Origin: Bacillus sp. M6-12
GTDB taxonomy: Bacteria; Bacillota; Bacilli; Bacillales; DSM-1321
Length of the DNA: 64,000 nt
Direction: 5' to 3'
NCBI RefSeq assembly: GCF_002860285.1
Contig: NZ_PGVF01000006.1
Location: 124,001-188,000 of the forward strand
Both the position numbers and the translations under genes were made by a program. Of the stretch, positions 54,768 through 63,714 are shown one piece after another. Within the stretch, counting starts at the first letter, position 1. Each line of letters starts with the position of its first letter. Below the pieces are notes generated by a model that saw only the letters and a program-made list of their open reading frames with translations, had not been told where the DNA came from and did not search any database.

Positions 54768-55790
54768 TTACTGCTGTTCTGTTTCCTGTGAATCAGACTC
54801 TGCGGTTTCATCTTCATCTACAGGCATTTCGAGATGCTTTTTCAGCTCGTTCTGTACATTTTGCAGGCTTTCATCGGAGGGAATGAAGTAAAAGGCGCCG
54901 CCGATGGTGTCCTCTGTACCTTCAAGTGTTAATGTATCAATATCACTTGAGTTAAATGTTTTATATTTATTTAAAAAGGCGATTCCTTCCCTCATTTTAA
55001 TGTCTGTTTCAACATTATCCCCGACATGCTTGGCTATATCATCAATTTTTAGTAGGTTTGATGGTTTTACCATAGCATCTATGGAAGATTTAATAATTTC
55101 TTTCTGTCTGTCATTTCTGCCGTAGTCGCCTCTGTCATCCCGCTTCCGCATTCTGGCATATGCAAGTGCTTCTTCTCCATCTAACTTTGCAGGACCTTCT
55201 TTAAAATATATTTTTTCCCTAGGGAAGGTATCTGTGTACTCCCAAAAATCAAATGGAACTTGAACTTCAACGCCGCCTATTTCATCAACTATTTTTTTAA
55301 ACCCTTCAAAGTTAACCGTAGCATAATAATCAATTGGAATATTTAGCAGATTTTCAACTGTTTCGATAGTAGCTTCTTTTCCTTCATTATATGCTCCATT
55401 AATTTTCCCTTTTTTATCTTTGGCGGGAATAAAGGTCCTTGTATCCCTTGGAATGCTTAGCAATTTCATCGTTTTTAATTGTGGGTTAAAAGTACCGACA
55501 ATAATGGAATCCGTACGTCCTCCTTCGCCTTTGGTAGAGTAATCCTCTACTCCTAAAAACAAAATAGAGACAGGATTCTTGCTTAAATAAACCTGTTCTT
55601 CCCGAAGTTCAGACTTCGTTCCTCTTTCTAATGCACTGAATGAATCGCTGGCTGCTGAATATGTCTGATAAAAAAGATATCCGGCAAATCCAATACCCAA
55701 TAATAATACAATCGAAAGAAAAGCCATAAACCGTCGCAGTTTTTTCTTTTTCTTTTTTACTCTATATACCCTTCTTGTTTTATTCTCCAT
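54768..55790 (-). CDS. LytR-CpsA-Psr family glycopolymer ligase, copy 2
   Basis: 340 residues from ATG 55790 (AAGGAGT 6 bases upstream). Basic cytoplasmic tail KKKKKKLRR, membrane helix about 20-42, LCP domain about 75-290 with FLGVEDYSTKGEGGRTDSII, LLSIPRDTRTF, INGAYNEG and YARMRKRDDRGDYGRNDRQK. The acidic C-terminus (DEDETAESDSQETEQQ) is typical. It is a paralogue of copy 1 with its own terminator, so the two are separately transcribed and may handle different polymers. Confidence 0.92.
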   Translation of the reverse strand: MENKTRRVYRVKKKKKKLRRFMAFLSIVLLLGIGFAGYLFYQTYSAASDSFSALERGTKSELREEQVYLSKNPVSILFLGVEDYSTKGEGGRTDSIIVGTFNPQLKTMKLLSIPRDTRTFIPAKDKKGKINGAYNEGKEATIETVENLLNIPIDYYATVNFEGFKKIVDEIGGVEVQVPFDFWEYTDTFPREKIYFKEGPAKLDGEEALAYARMRKRDDRGDYGRNDRQKEIIKSSIDAMVKPSNLLKIDDIAKHVGDNVETDIKMREGIAFLNKYKTFNSSDIDTLTLEGTEDTIGGAFYFIPSDESLQNVQNELKKHLEMPVDEDETAESDSQETEQQ

Positions 55791-55964
55791 AAAATACTCC
55801 TTTATCGTAAATGCGAAGATGCATTTAAAAGTAATGTTAAAAGCAATCATATGTTTCTATTAAATTTTTAACTATTTATTCATTTAGAAGGCTAACGTAA
55901 ATATATTATATCAACACGAGAAGAACAATTTTATAATGCTGGAGTACAGTATTTGGACTAGTGA

Positions 55965-56606
55965 CTACGCACCATTTACATCCTTTTCCAGATACAGCAT
56001 TTCCCCCTCAGTAATATCGGCCTGCCCATTTGTCATTTCGGTCATCCATTCAGTAAACGTCTGTTTCTGACCCTCCTCAACAAAGGTGTGGATAATCACT
56101 TGATCCAAATATTCAATTTCTTTCAACGAATAAATGGAAGAGCGGAGTTCATTTTCCAGCTTGCCGAGCCATGTATACTCAACCTTAGTTTCCATGACGC
56201 GCATTAGCTTTCGTTCTACTATTCCCGTTGCGTTAATGCCCTCCGATGTAGAGCTGCCATAAGCACGAATTAATCCGCCTGCTCCCAGTTTGATACCGCC
56301 AAAGTACCGTGTGACAACTACAACTGTATCTTTAAGGCCTTTCTTTTTAAGGACCTCGAGAATCGGTACGCCTGCTGTTCCGCTCGGCTCACCATCATCA
56401 TTAGCCTTTTGAATTTGATCGTTTTCCCCGATCAAGTAAGCAGAACAGTTATGAGTCGCGTTCCAATTTTTCTTTTTAATTGTCTGAATAAATTCCTGGG
56501 CTGCTTCTTCGGATTCAGCACGAGAAACATAAGCGATAAAGCGTGACTTCTGAATCACAATCTCATGCTCACCATAGCCCTTCACTGTCAGGTAGCTTGG
56601 AAGCAT
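55965..56606 (-). CDS. yvyE: IMPACT/YigZ family protein YvyE
   Basis: 213 residues; ATG with AGAGGAGG upstream. The N-terminal UPF0029 domain (about 1-115) has KSRFIAYVSRAESEEAAQEF, DDGEPSGTAG and TRYFGGIKLGAGGLIRAYG, the family signature. The C-terminal DUF1949 domain (about 135-200) follows. Cytosolic; the YigZ/IMPACT family is linked to translation control under stress, with no settled biochemical role. Same position relative to degS as in Bacillus subtilis. Confidence 0.95.
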   Translation of the reverse strand: MLPSYLTVKGYGEHEIVIQKSRFIAYVSRAESEEAAQEFIQTIKKKNWNATHNCSAYLIGENDQIQKANDDGEPSGTAGVPILEVLKKKGLKDTVVVVTRYFGGIKLGAGGLIRAYGSSTSEGINATGIVERKLMRVMETKVEYTWLGKLENELRSSIYSLKEIEYLDQVIIHTFVEEGQKQTFTEWMTEMTNGQADITEGEMLYLEKDVNGA

Positions 56607-57268
56607 AGTGACCCTCCTCTATAAGCGCAATTGCCTTCTCTTTTATCAAGGCTGGCAAAACAATACTTTACTATTACTCAGCGTGACCAGCGATATTTTT
56701 AAAATAAATCGTATCAGCTTCTCTAATCTAGCATAGGAACCGCTGTTAGCGCTCCAAATAAGTTCTTTGAGACATAGGATGCTGCTAATCCCTAAATATT
56801 CATTATACGATGCTATTGCTAGCAGGACAATGGAAGAGTTAAGGAGTTTTATATACAAAATTTCCAATTTTCCTCTTCACTGGATGAAAACATTACGTAA
56901 CATAAGGGAAAGGAATGTAAACAAACTTTAATATCACTCCTAATTTCCCATGTTATAATTTGTTCTATCATACATATGGCTTGGTCTTAATAGAGATAAT
57001 ACCCTTATTTTCCATAAGGTTTTTAACTATATAAAAGGGCAGGAGATATTTTTTTTGTTACAATAGGTACATAGAGGCAGTGTTTAACGTGATAAAAATA
57101 GTCTTATTCTACTGAAAACTTCATCTCTATTGGATAAAAGTGAGGAGTTCTGCTAAATTATCAAATAACACAACATATTTAAATTTTACCTTTCTTTTAA
57201 AATATTGGATAATAATTCTATGTATGACCAAAACAGTAAACAGATCGGACTAAAGCGGAGGAATCTTT
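56607..57268 (+). other. Intergenic region between yvyE and degS
   Basis: 662 bases without a convincing gene. AT-rich; it must hold divergent promoters for yvyE and degSU. A TATAAT occurs at 56955 without a good -35 box. The ribosome site for degS is GCGGAGGA at 57255-57262. Confidence 0.5.
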
Positions 57269-58411
57269 ATGTCCATTAAAAAAGTTGATATCAAAGCACT
57301 TGATAAAATCCTCGATACTATGGTCGAAACAGTCGACAGCAGCAAAAATGAGGTTTTTCAGATCGAAGAGCAATGCCGCGCTGACTTTGAATCTCTTTCA
57401 AATGAATTGAAAGAAATTAAAGAGATGGTCTGCAAGGTAATAACGGAGGGCGACAAGCTTGAAGTAAACGCCCGGATGGCAAGAAAAAGGCTTTCTGAAG
57501 TAAGCATGCATTTTAACAAATTCTCCGAAAGCCAGGTCCGCGAGGCATATGAAAAGGCGCATAATATGCAGGTTGAACTGCAAATGAACCGCCAGCTGGA
57601 AAAGGAACTCCGAAACCGGCGCGACGATTTGGAGCGCCGCCTAAAAGGACTGCAGCAAACCATTCAGCGCGCAGAGCATTTGGTTTCCCAGATCAGTGTT
57701 GTTCTTAATTATTTAAACAGTGACCTGAAGCAAATGGGCGAGGTGCTGGAGGACGCAAAGAGGAAGCAGGATTTTGGCTTTAAAATCATTGAAGCCCAGG
57801 AAGAAGAACGCAAAAAGCTATCCCGCGAAATCCATGACGGACCTGCGCAGATGATGGCAAACGTGATGATGCGTTCAGATTTGATTGAACGGATTTATCG
57901 GGAACGCGGCGGGGAAGAGGCTCTGAAAGAAATTAAGGACTTAAAGAAAATGGTCCGGAACGCTCTTTATGAAGTCCGCAGAATCATTTATGATCTGAGG
58001 CCAATGGCGCTGGATGACCTTGGGCTGATTCCGACCTTAAAAAAATACATGGCAACACTCGAAGAATATAACAAAACTGTCCAATTGAGTTTTTTTAATC
58101 TTGGAGAGGAAAAAAGGCTTCCGTCCAACATGGAAGTGGCTTTGTTCCGGCTGATACAGGAATCTGTCCAGAATGCTTTAAAGCATGCTGAACCAAGCAG
58201 GATTACTGTAAAGCTTGAATTGAAAAAGACTCATTTAATGGCCGTCATAAAAGATGATGGAAAAGGTTTTGATTCTAGTATCCAAAAGGAAGGATCCTTT
58301 GGCCTGATCGGGATGGCAGAACGGGTCGAGCTGCTCGGCGGGGAACTGACGATTGATTCAAAACCTGGAAAGGGAACGCTTGTTATCATTCAGGTTCCTT
58401 TAAATGATTGA
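57269..58411 (+). CDS. degS: Sensor histidine kinase DegS
   Basis: 380 residues; ATG with GCGGAGG upstream. No membrane helix, as in known DegS. A long coiled coil (about 25-180) precedes the HisKA_3 domain with phospho-acceptor H189 in [11 protein letters not shown], and the ATPase domain has [17 protein letters not shown] and [17 protein letters not shown]. DegS phosphorylates DegU in the cytosol and controls exoenzymes, motility, competence and biofilm. It is followed by degU after 44 bases. The acceptor is at the same number as in Bacillus subtilis. Confidence 0.97.
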   Translation: MSIKKVDIKALDKILDTMVETVDSSKNEVFQIEEQCRADFESLSNELKEIKEMVCKVITEGDKLEVNARMARKRLSEVSMHFNKFSESQVREAYEKAHNMQVELQMNRQLEKELRNRRDDLERRLKGLQQTIQRAEHLVSQISVVLNYLNSDLKQMGEVLEDAKRKQDFGFKIIEAQEEERKKLSREIHDGPAQMMANVMMRSDLIERIYRERGGEEALKEIKDLKKMVRNALYEVRRIIYDLRPMALDDLGLIPTLKKYMATLEEYNKTVQLSFFNLGEEKRLPSNMEVALFRLIQESVQNALKHAEPSRITVKLELKKTHLMAVIKDDGKGFDSSIQKEGSFGLIGMAERVELLGGELTIDSKPGKGTLVIIQVPLND

Positions 58412-58455
58412 AAAAAATAAAAAAAGAACATACAAAAGTCAAGGGGGCGAAGGCA

Positions 58456-59139
58456 TTGAATACAAACATTGTCATTATTGATGACCATCAACTTTTTCGC
58501 GAAGGGGTTAAACGAATTCTAGATTTTGAAAAAACATTCCAGGTAGTTGCGGAGGGCGATGATGGTTCAGAAGCAATCAGCCTCGTAGAACAGCACAACC
58601 CTGATGTAGTGATAATGGACATCAACATGCCGCAAATTAACGGTGTAGAGGCCACTAAGCAATTAATTGAAAAACACCCGGATACAAAGGTAATCATCCT
58701 TTCAATCCATGATGACGAAAACTATGTCCAGCATGCGCTTCAGACAGGCGCTTCTGGTTACCTTTTAAAGGAAATGGATGCAGACGCATTGATTGAAGCT
58801 GTTAAAGTAGTAGCTGACGGCGGCTCCTACCTTCATCCAAAGGTTACTCACAATTTAGTAAAAGAGTACCGCAGGCTGTCTTCAAATGGCAGCGGCAGGA
58901 ACGGAGTTGCATTTGCCCCTGAAATCAGAAGGCCGCTTCATTTATTGACACGCCGTGAATGTGAAGTGCTCCAGCTGCTTGCAGACGGAAAAAGCAACCG
59001 CGGCATTGGCGAAACACTATACATTAGTGAAAAAACTGTCAAAAACCATGTAAGCAACATCCTGCAAAAAATGAACGTTAACGACCGTACACAAGCAGTC
59101 GTAACTGCAATCAAAAACGGTTGGGTTGAAGTACGATAA
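58456..59139 (+). CDS. degU: Response regulator DegU
   Basis: 227 residues from TTG 58456, which has AAGGGGGCGAAGG upstream and matches the DegU N-terminus; the open frame starts at 58408. Receiver domain about 1-120 with D9, D10 and phospho-acceptor D55 (VVIMDINMP). The LuxR-type helix-turn-helix domain is at about 160-227 ([34 protein letters not shown]). The linker (about 140-155) differs from that of Bacillus subtilis. DegU is a likely regulator of the secreted proteases in this window; no target site could be confirmed by eye. Confidence 0.97.
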   Translation: MNTNIVIIDDHQLFREGVKRILDFEKTFQVVAEGDDGSEAISLVEQHNPDVVIMDINMPQINGVEATKQLIEKHPDTKVIILSIHDDENYVQHALQTGASGYLLKEMDADALIEAVKVVADGGSYLHPKVTHNLVKEYRRLSSNGSGRNGVAFAPEIRRPLHLLTRRECEVLQLLADGKSNRGIGETLYISEKTVKNHVSNILQKMNVNDRTQAVVTAIKNGWVEVR

Positions 59140-59147
59140 AAACTCTT

Positions 59148-59186
59148 AAGCGTATGGCTCTTTATTAAGGGCCATGCGCTTTTTTT
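59148..59186 (+). terminator. Terminator of degSU
   Basis: AAGCGTATGGC / GCCATGCGCTT stem with a G-U pair, T7. Confidence 0.9.
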
Positions 59187-59265
59187 AATGCATTGTCCTT
59201 ATTTTTCCTCTAGAATGGAAATATGTTTAAATTTACAAAACTTCCATAAGGCAGGTATTTATTTT

Positions 59266-60108
59266 ATGAAAACGGCCATCGTCACGGATAGTACGGCCTA
59301 TATCCCGAAAGAAACGCGCGACAAGCTAAACATACATATGGTTCCTCTCAATGTCATCTTCGGAAACGAGGCATATCTCGAAGAAGTTGATATAACCGCA
59401 TCAGAATTCTATCAAGAGGTAAAAAAAGCTGACAAGCTTCCCACTACCTCCCAGCCGCCCATTGGCTTATTTGTTGAAAAATTTGAGGAGCTGGCTAAAG
59501 ATTATGATGCCGTTATCACGATTCATTTATCAAGCGGCATCAGCGGAACATACCAGGGAGCACTTACCGCCGGCGAAATGGTGGCTGGACTGAAAGTATT
59601 CGGCTTTGATACTGAAATCAGCTGCATGATCCAAGGGTTTTATGTGGTGGAAGCTGCAAAGATGGCAGGGCACGGAAAAGAGCCTAAGGAAATTCTGGAA
59701 CGACTGGATGAAATGAAAAAATCGGCCAGGGCCTACTTCATGGCAGACGATTTGGGCCATCTGCAGCGGGGTGGCCGCCTCAGCAGTGCAGCTGCCCTCA
59801 TTGGCAGCCTGCTACAGGTCAAACCGCTACTGCACTTTGATAATAAAGTAATTGTTCCATTTGAAAAAATCAGGACACGGAAAAAAGCGATGAAACGTAT
59901 TGTGGATCTGCTCGCGGCGGATGCAAACAGCGGCAGCAGCTACAAAGCAGCCATCATCCACGCCAACCGGGAACAAGAAGCCGTGGCGTGGAAGGCGGAA
60001 CTTGAAGCTCAATTTCCTAATGTCGAATTCGTAATCAGCTACTTTGGCCCTGTAATCGGCACCCATCTTGGCGAAGGCGCAATGGGAATGGGATGGTATA
60101 AGGTTTAA
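59266..60108 (+). CDS. degV: DegV-family fatty-acid-binding protein
   Basis: 280 residues from ATG 59266; only a weak GGCAGG lies upstream, but MKTAIVTDSTAYIP is the family start. DegV signatures: VTDSTAYIP, TTSQPPIG, IHLSSGISGTYQ and LQRGGRLSSAAALIG. These cytosolic proteins (FakB-like) bind a fatty acid and may hand it to a FakA kinase. The gene occupies the yviA position between degU and comFA. It lies between two terminators and is probably transcribed alone. Confidence 0.9.
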   Translation: MKTAIVTDSTAYIPKETRDKLNIHMVPLNVIFGNEAYLEEVDITASEFYQEVKKADKLPTTSQPPIGLFVEKFEELAKDYDAVITIHLSSGISGTYQGALTAGEMVAGLKVFGFDTEISCMIQGFYVVEAAKMAGHGKEPKEILERLDEMKKSARAYFMADDLGHLQRGGRLSSAAALIGSLLQVKPLLHFDNKVIVPFEKIRTRKKAMKRIVDLLAADANSGSSYKAAIIHANREQEAVAWKAELEAQFPNVEFVISYFGPVIGTHLGEGAMGMGWYKV

Positions 60109-60114
60109 ATTAGG

Positions 60115-60147
60115 GCGTCATACCTTGGAAGGGGTGTGACGTTTTTG
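60115..60147 (+). terminator. Terminator of degV
   Basis: GCGTCATACC / GGTGTGACG stem with T5. Confidence 0.85.
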
Positions 60148-60317
60148 TAATATTAGTAGTCATGGGAAGTATCATTCTAGATCAAGAATGATTGGAGTGT
60201 ATCAGTGAAGAATATGATACTCCTGGCAGTATTTTAATATTATTTTCAAAAGCTGTTTGAATATAATTGGTAATTGGGTGTGTTCTTGTATATATAGTGG
60301 GGTGAGCTTGTCATTTA

Positions 60318-60445
60318 TTGTCGAGAAATCGATATACTGTAAAAGTCGACGATAAAATCTGAAGATTGACGATATATCTTCGAAGTCGATGATAAAAATA
60401 GAGAAGACGACGATATATAATCTTCTTAGGGGGACGGGGTATATG
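60318..60445 (+). repeat. 21-base-period array with GTCGAG head, copy 3
   Basis: TTGTCGAGAAATCGATATAC (60319-60338) followed by units with (A)CGA/ATGA cores at 60349, 60369, 60389 and 60410 (spacing 20, 20, 21), for example AGTCGACGATAAAATCTGAA. The GGGGTATATG box is at 60436-60445 and an inverted ATACCCCC box at 60625-60632. Between this and the next array nothing else is recognisable. Confidence 0.75.
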
Positions 60446-60664
60446 TATAGAATCGCAAAAAGGCCGTATTACCTAAATATTTATCTAATATTATTTAAAA
60501 GGCCCTCATTATTCCCAGTTGAATTTGCGAAATGGCTTTAGTAAGGGAAAAAAAATCATAAATCAGTTCGTTTACCTTACAAAATGATCATAATTTTAAG
60601 AGGAAATATAGTTTCGTCTCTATTATACCCCCTGTCATTTTAAAAAAGAGGTTACGAGTATTCT

Positions 60665-60785
60665 TCTTTGGCAAGTAAACTAGTGATTTTGGGCAGTATT
60701 TTGCAAGTTTTGGATAGAAAATCTTCTGTTTCGGCAAGTAAACTATCGGCTTTGGACAGTAAATCAGTTTCCAGGGCAGAATTAG
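60665..60785 (+). repeat. 21-base-period intergenic array, GGCAAGTAAA family
   Basis: Six units with an AG core (G at 60675, 60696, 60717, 60738, 60759, 60779; spacing 21, 21, 21, 21, 20). Units read TTTCGGCAAGTAAACTATCG and TTTGGACAGTAAATCAG. It lies 90 bases ahead of comFA. Confidence 0.8.
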
Positions 60786-60873
60786 TATGTTAAGTCTCTT
60801 TTTTAGAGGATGGCAGGAAAAAAGCTAAACATGTCGAAATCTGTTTAAGAATAACGAGAAAGGAGCTACTATT

Positions 60874-62340
60874 TTGCAGAAATTCCTCCAAAAAATTTTC
60901 CGCGTTTCGAACCAGCCGGTAATCCCCACTCTTGAAAGCCATACCCTCTTACAGTCTTTTTCCTTTTCGTCCGAACTACAGCATCATTTATACGGCAGAG
61001 CCCTGTTACCTGAAGAAATTCCTTTTTCAGTAGATCTCCTCGATAAACATTTCAAAACCGGTTATATTTCCCGAGTACAGGGGGTAAGTCGGGAAGCTTC
61101 CAGATTCCAGTGCAATCGATGCGGCAATCAAATTCAGGCACAGTTTTTTACGTTCCCATGCAGCCGATGCCAGACCGAGTGCACCTATTGCCGGAGCTGT
61201 ATCATGATGGGCCGGGTCAGCAGCTGTTCTTATTTATATGTTTGGACTGGCCCTAATGTTGATTTTGGCGTTACACACTCACCGCTAGCGTGGACAGGCA
61301 GCCTTTCTGAAGGACAAAGCCATGCATCCAGCCGGGTCGTGGAAGCAGTAACCAATAAGGAGCAGCTCTTGGTATGGGCTGTCTGCGGCGCCGGCAAAAC
61401 TGAAGTACTTTTCAAAGGAATTGAGGCAGGTCTGCAGTCAGGGCAGCGGATTTGTATCGCCACGCCAAGGACTGATGTGGTGTTGGAGCTGGCTCCCCGG
61501 CTAAAAAAATCTTTTCCCGGTATACCAGTTACATCCCTATACGGGGGCAGCGAGGAGCGGCACCTGCTTGCCCCATTAACTGTTTCCACCACCCATCAGC
61601 TTTTCCGATTTTATCGCGCGTTTGATACGGTGATTATTGATGAAGTCGACGCGTTTCCGTATTCTGCAGACAAATCGCTGCAATTTTCTGTCAGTAAAGC
61701 CCGAAAGGCAGAATCCTCACTTATTTACCTGACCGCTACTCCCTCAGAAAAAATGCAGCATAGCTACGCAAAAGGTACTCTAAAGGCCGTAACCATCCCC
61801 GCCCGCTTCCACCGTAAACCAATCCCTGTTCCAAATATGAAATGGTGCGGAAATTGGAGCAGATCTATTTCGCAAAATAAGGCAATTCCTTCAGCCGTTT
61901 CTTCCTGGGTACAAGAACGTCTCGACAAGAATACCCCCATTTTGCTGTTTTTCCCGAGCATAAAAGTAATGCAAATGGCTCTCCCACTTTTTCAAAAATT
62001 AAATCCAAACCTTGAAGCGGTTCATTCCGAGGACCCTGACCGAAAAACAAAGGTTTCTTCCTTAAGGGAAAAACGGATACCAGGTTTGCTGACAACGACT
62101 ATCCTGGAGCGGGGAGTGACGATTCCTAATCTTGAAGTGGCCGTCATTGGAGCGGACCATGATGTTTTTTCCGAAAGTGCCCTTGTGCAGATCGCTGGTC
62201 GGGTTGGCCGCAGTTTTGAAAACCCTAACGGCAATATTACCTTTTTTCATTACGGAAAAAGCAATAGCATGGTAAAGGTGGTTCGCCATATTCAAAGGAT
62301 GAATGCTGAAGCCGTGAAAAGGGGGCTGCTGGATGTTTGA
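60874..62340 (+). CDS. comFA: Competence helicase ComFA
   Basis: 488 residues from TTG 60874 with AAAGGAGC upstream. A Cys-rich zinc site (C80, C83, C96, C99, C103, C106, C109) comes first, then a DEAD-like ATPase with Walker A GAGKT (172-176), DEVD (256-259), LTATPSEKM, TTTILERGVTIPN and QIAGRVGRS. ComFA pulls single-stranded DNA through the ComEC channel during transformation. First gene of comFA-comFC; the frames overlap by 8 bases. Confidence 0.95.
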   Translation: MQKFLQKIFRVSNQPVIPTLESHTLLQSFSFSSELQHHLYGRALLPEEIPFSVDLLDKHFKTGYISRVQGVSREASRFQCNRCGNQIQAQFFTFPCSRCQTECTYCRSCIMMGRVSSCSYLYVWTGPNVDFGVTHSPLAWTGSLSEGQSHASSRVVEAVTNKEQLLVWAVCGAGKTEVLFKGIEAGLQSGQRICIATPRTDVVLELAPRLKKSFPGIPVTSLYGGSEERHLLAPLTVSTTHQLFRFYRAFDTVIIDEVDAFPYSADKSLQFSVSKARKAESSLIYLTATPSEKMQHSYAKGTLKAVTIPARFHRKPIPVPNMKWCGNWSRSISQNKAIPSAVSSWVQERLDKNTPILLFFPSIKVMQMALPLFQKLNPNLEAVHSEDPDRKTKVSSLREKRIPGLLTTTILERGVTIPNLEVAVIGADHDVFSESALVQIAGRVGRSFENPNGNITFFHYGKSNSMVKVVRHIQRMNAEAVKRGLLDV

Positions 62341-63055
62341 AACAATGTTTAGATCAAATGAAATTTGTCTTCTTTGTGCCGCTGCTATTAAGAACGAAAT
62401 AACCTGGAAAGCACTCTTGAAGCAGGAGGAGTGTGTCCTTTGCAAGGAGTGCGAAGGAAAGCTTGAAAAAATTGAAGGGGACACATGTATAGCGTGCAGC
62501 CGTCCCTTTGACGGCCTTTCCCCGGACTTCCAGATTGGCGAGCTGTGCTATGACTGTGTCCGATGGAATGGAGACCCGGAGTGGAACGGATATCTATCGA
62601 AAAATATTTCTCTATATTCCTATAATGATTTTTTAAAAGAAACAATCGCAAAATTTAAGTATCGTGGCGACTATGCCATTTCAAAAGCGTTTGCCCAACA
62701 GATTAGTCAAAGGCTTTTCAAGCTTGAATTTGATATCGCAGTTCCTATCCCCCTAAGCGGCGAACGATTACAGGAGCGAGGCTTTAACCAATCGGAAGCA
62801 CTTATCCGATCAGCGGGACTAATGCCGGTGGAGGTCCTTTCACGTCTCCATACAGAAAAACAATCAAAAAAATCCCGCCACGAGCGAATTTCCCTTCAGC
62901 AGGTATTCCAAGTAGAAAAGCCGGAATTAATCCAAGATAAAAAGCTATTAATCATAGATGATATCTACACTACAGGATCAACCTTAAGGCATGCCGCAAA
63001 AGTATTGATCGAGTCAGGGGCTGGGCAAGTCATCTCGTTCACAGTCGCTCGGTAA
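62333..63055 (+). CDS. comFC: Competence protein ComFC (phosphoribosyltransferase-like)
   Basis: 240 residues; ATG overlapping the comFA end, with AAAAGGGGG upstream. N-terminal zinc fingers (CLLC, CVLCKEC, CIAC, CYDC) and a C-terminal PRTase fold with AVPIPLSGERLQERGFNQ and the PRPP loop LLIIDDIYTTGST. It interacts with ComFA and DprA in DNA uptake. No comFB lies between comFA and comFC here, unlike Bacillus subtilis. Confidence 0.95.
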   Translation: MFETMFRSNEICLLCAAAIKNEITWKALLKQEECVLCKECEGKLEKIEGDTCIACSRPFDGLSPDFQIGELCYDCVRWNGDPEWNGYLSKNISLYSYNDFLKETIAKFKYRGDYAISKAFAQQISQRLFKLEFDIAVPIPLSGERLQERGFNQSEALIRSAGLMPVEVLSRLHTEKQSKKSRHERISLQQVFQVEKPELIQDKKLLIIDDIYTTGSTLRHAAKVLIESGAGQVISFTVAR

Positions 63056-63149
63056 CTATTAATCCTAAATAAATGTTCGACATTTCTTCATATTGCTCCC
63101 TTGTTAGACGATATAATGATCATAGGAAGAACAGCGGGAGGGCAAAGCC

Positions 63150-63566
63150 ATGAATGATTTAAACAACTGTCCAAACTGTGACGCGCTATTCGTCAGGACA
63201 AAATTTCGCGATGTTTGTGATGCGTGCTATAAACAAGAAGAAAAGGAATATGAAAAAGTATATCAATACATTCGTAAACGAGAAAATCGGACAGCAACCT
63301 TAGTGCAGGTGGTTGAAAATACTGGTGTGGACGAAGACTTGGTTGTCAAATTCATTAAAACCGGGAAGCTTAGAACCTCACAATTTCCCAATCTGGGAAT
63401 CAAATGCGATAAATGCGGCACTACCATCAAAGAAGGGCGCTTATGTGTTAATTGTCAGAATGCCTTAAAATCTCAGTTAGGTCAATTTGAAAAGGAAGAA
63501 GCCCGCCGCAAGGAAATAGAAGAGCGAGGGAAAAAAGGCGCTTACTATACACATCTTGATGATTAA
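63150..63566 (+). CDS. yvyF: Flagellar-locus protein YvyF
   Basis: 138 residues; ATG with GCGGGAGG upstream. Paired Cys motifs C-x2-C at the N-terminus (NCPNCDALF, CDAC) and in the second half (CDKCG, CVNC) suggest zinc binding; the middle resembles a small helix-turn-helix (VVENTGVDEDLVVKFIKTGK) and the C-terminus is a charged helix. In Bacillus subtilis it precedes flgM in the flagellar/competence block. Function unsettled, maybe regulatory. Confidence 0.93.
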   Translation: MNDLNNCPNCDALFVRTKFRDVCDACYKQEEKEYEKVYQYIRKRENRTATLVQVVENTGVDEDLVVKFIKTGKLRTSQFPNLGIKCDKCGTTIKEGRLCVNCQNALKSQLGQFEKEEARRKEIEERGKKGAYYTHLDD

Positions 63567-63575
63567 ATTAGTACA

Positions 63576-63607
63576 AAAATCCATTTCAATTGAAGTGGAT
63601 TTTTTTT
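63576..63607 (+). terminator. Terminator of yvyF
   Basis: AAAATCCATTTC / GAAGTGGATTTT stem with one G-U pair, T8. It separates yvyF from the next gene. Confidence 0.85.
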
Positions 63608-63714
63608 ATTCAATAAACTACAGGCCTAAAGTCTTCATTTTAGAGTAAAAGATAAATATAAAAAGCCTATAACCGATAATAACCTTGTAAAGAAACCGTA
63701 TAGGAGTGTAACAA

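Noticed and set aside
56646-56867. 73-residue minus-strand ORF between yvyE and degS
   Set aside because: No ribosome site, composition like random AT-rich DNA, no partner gene.
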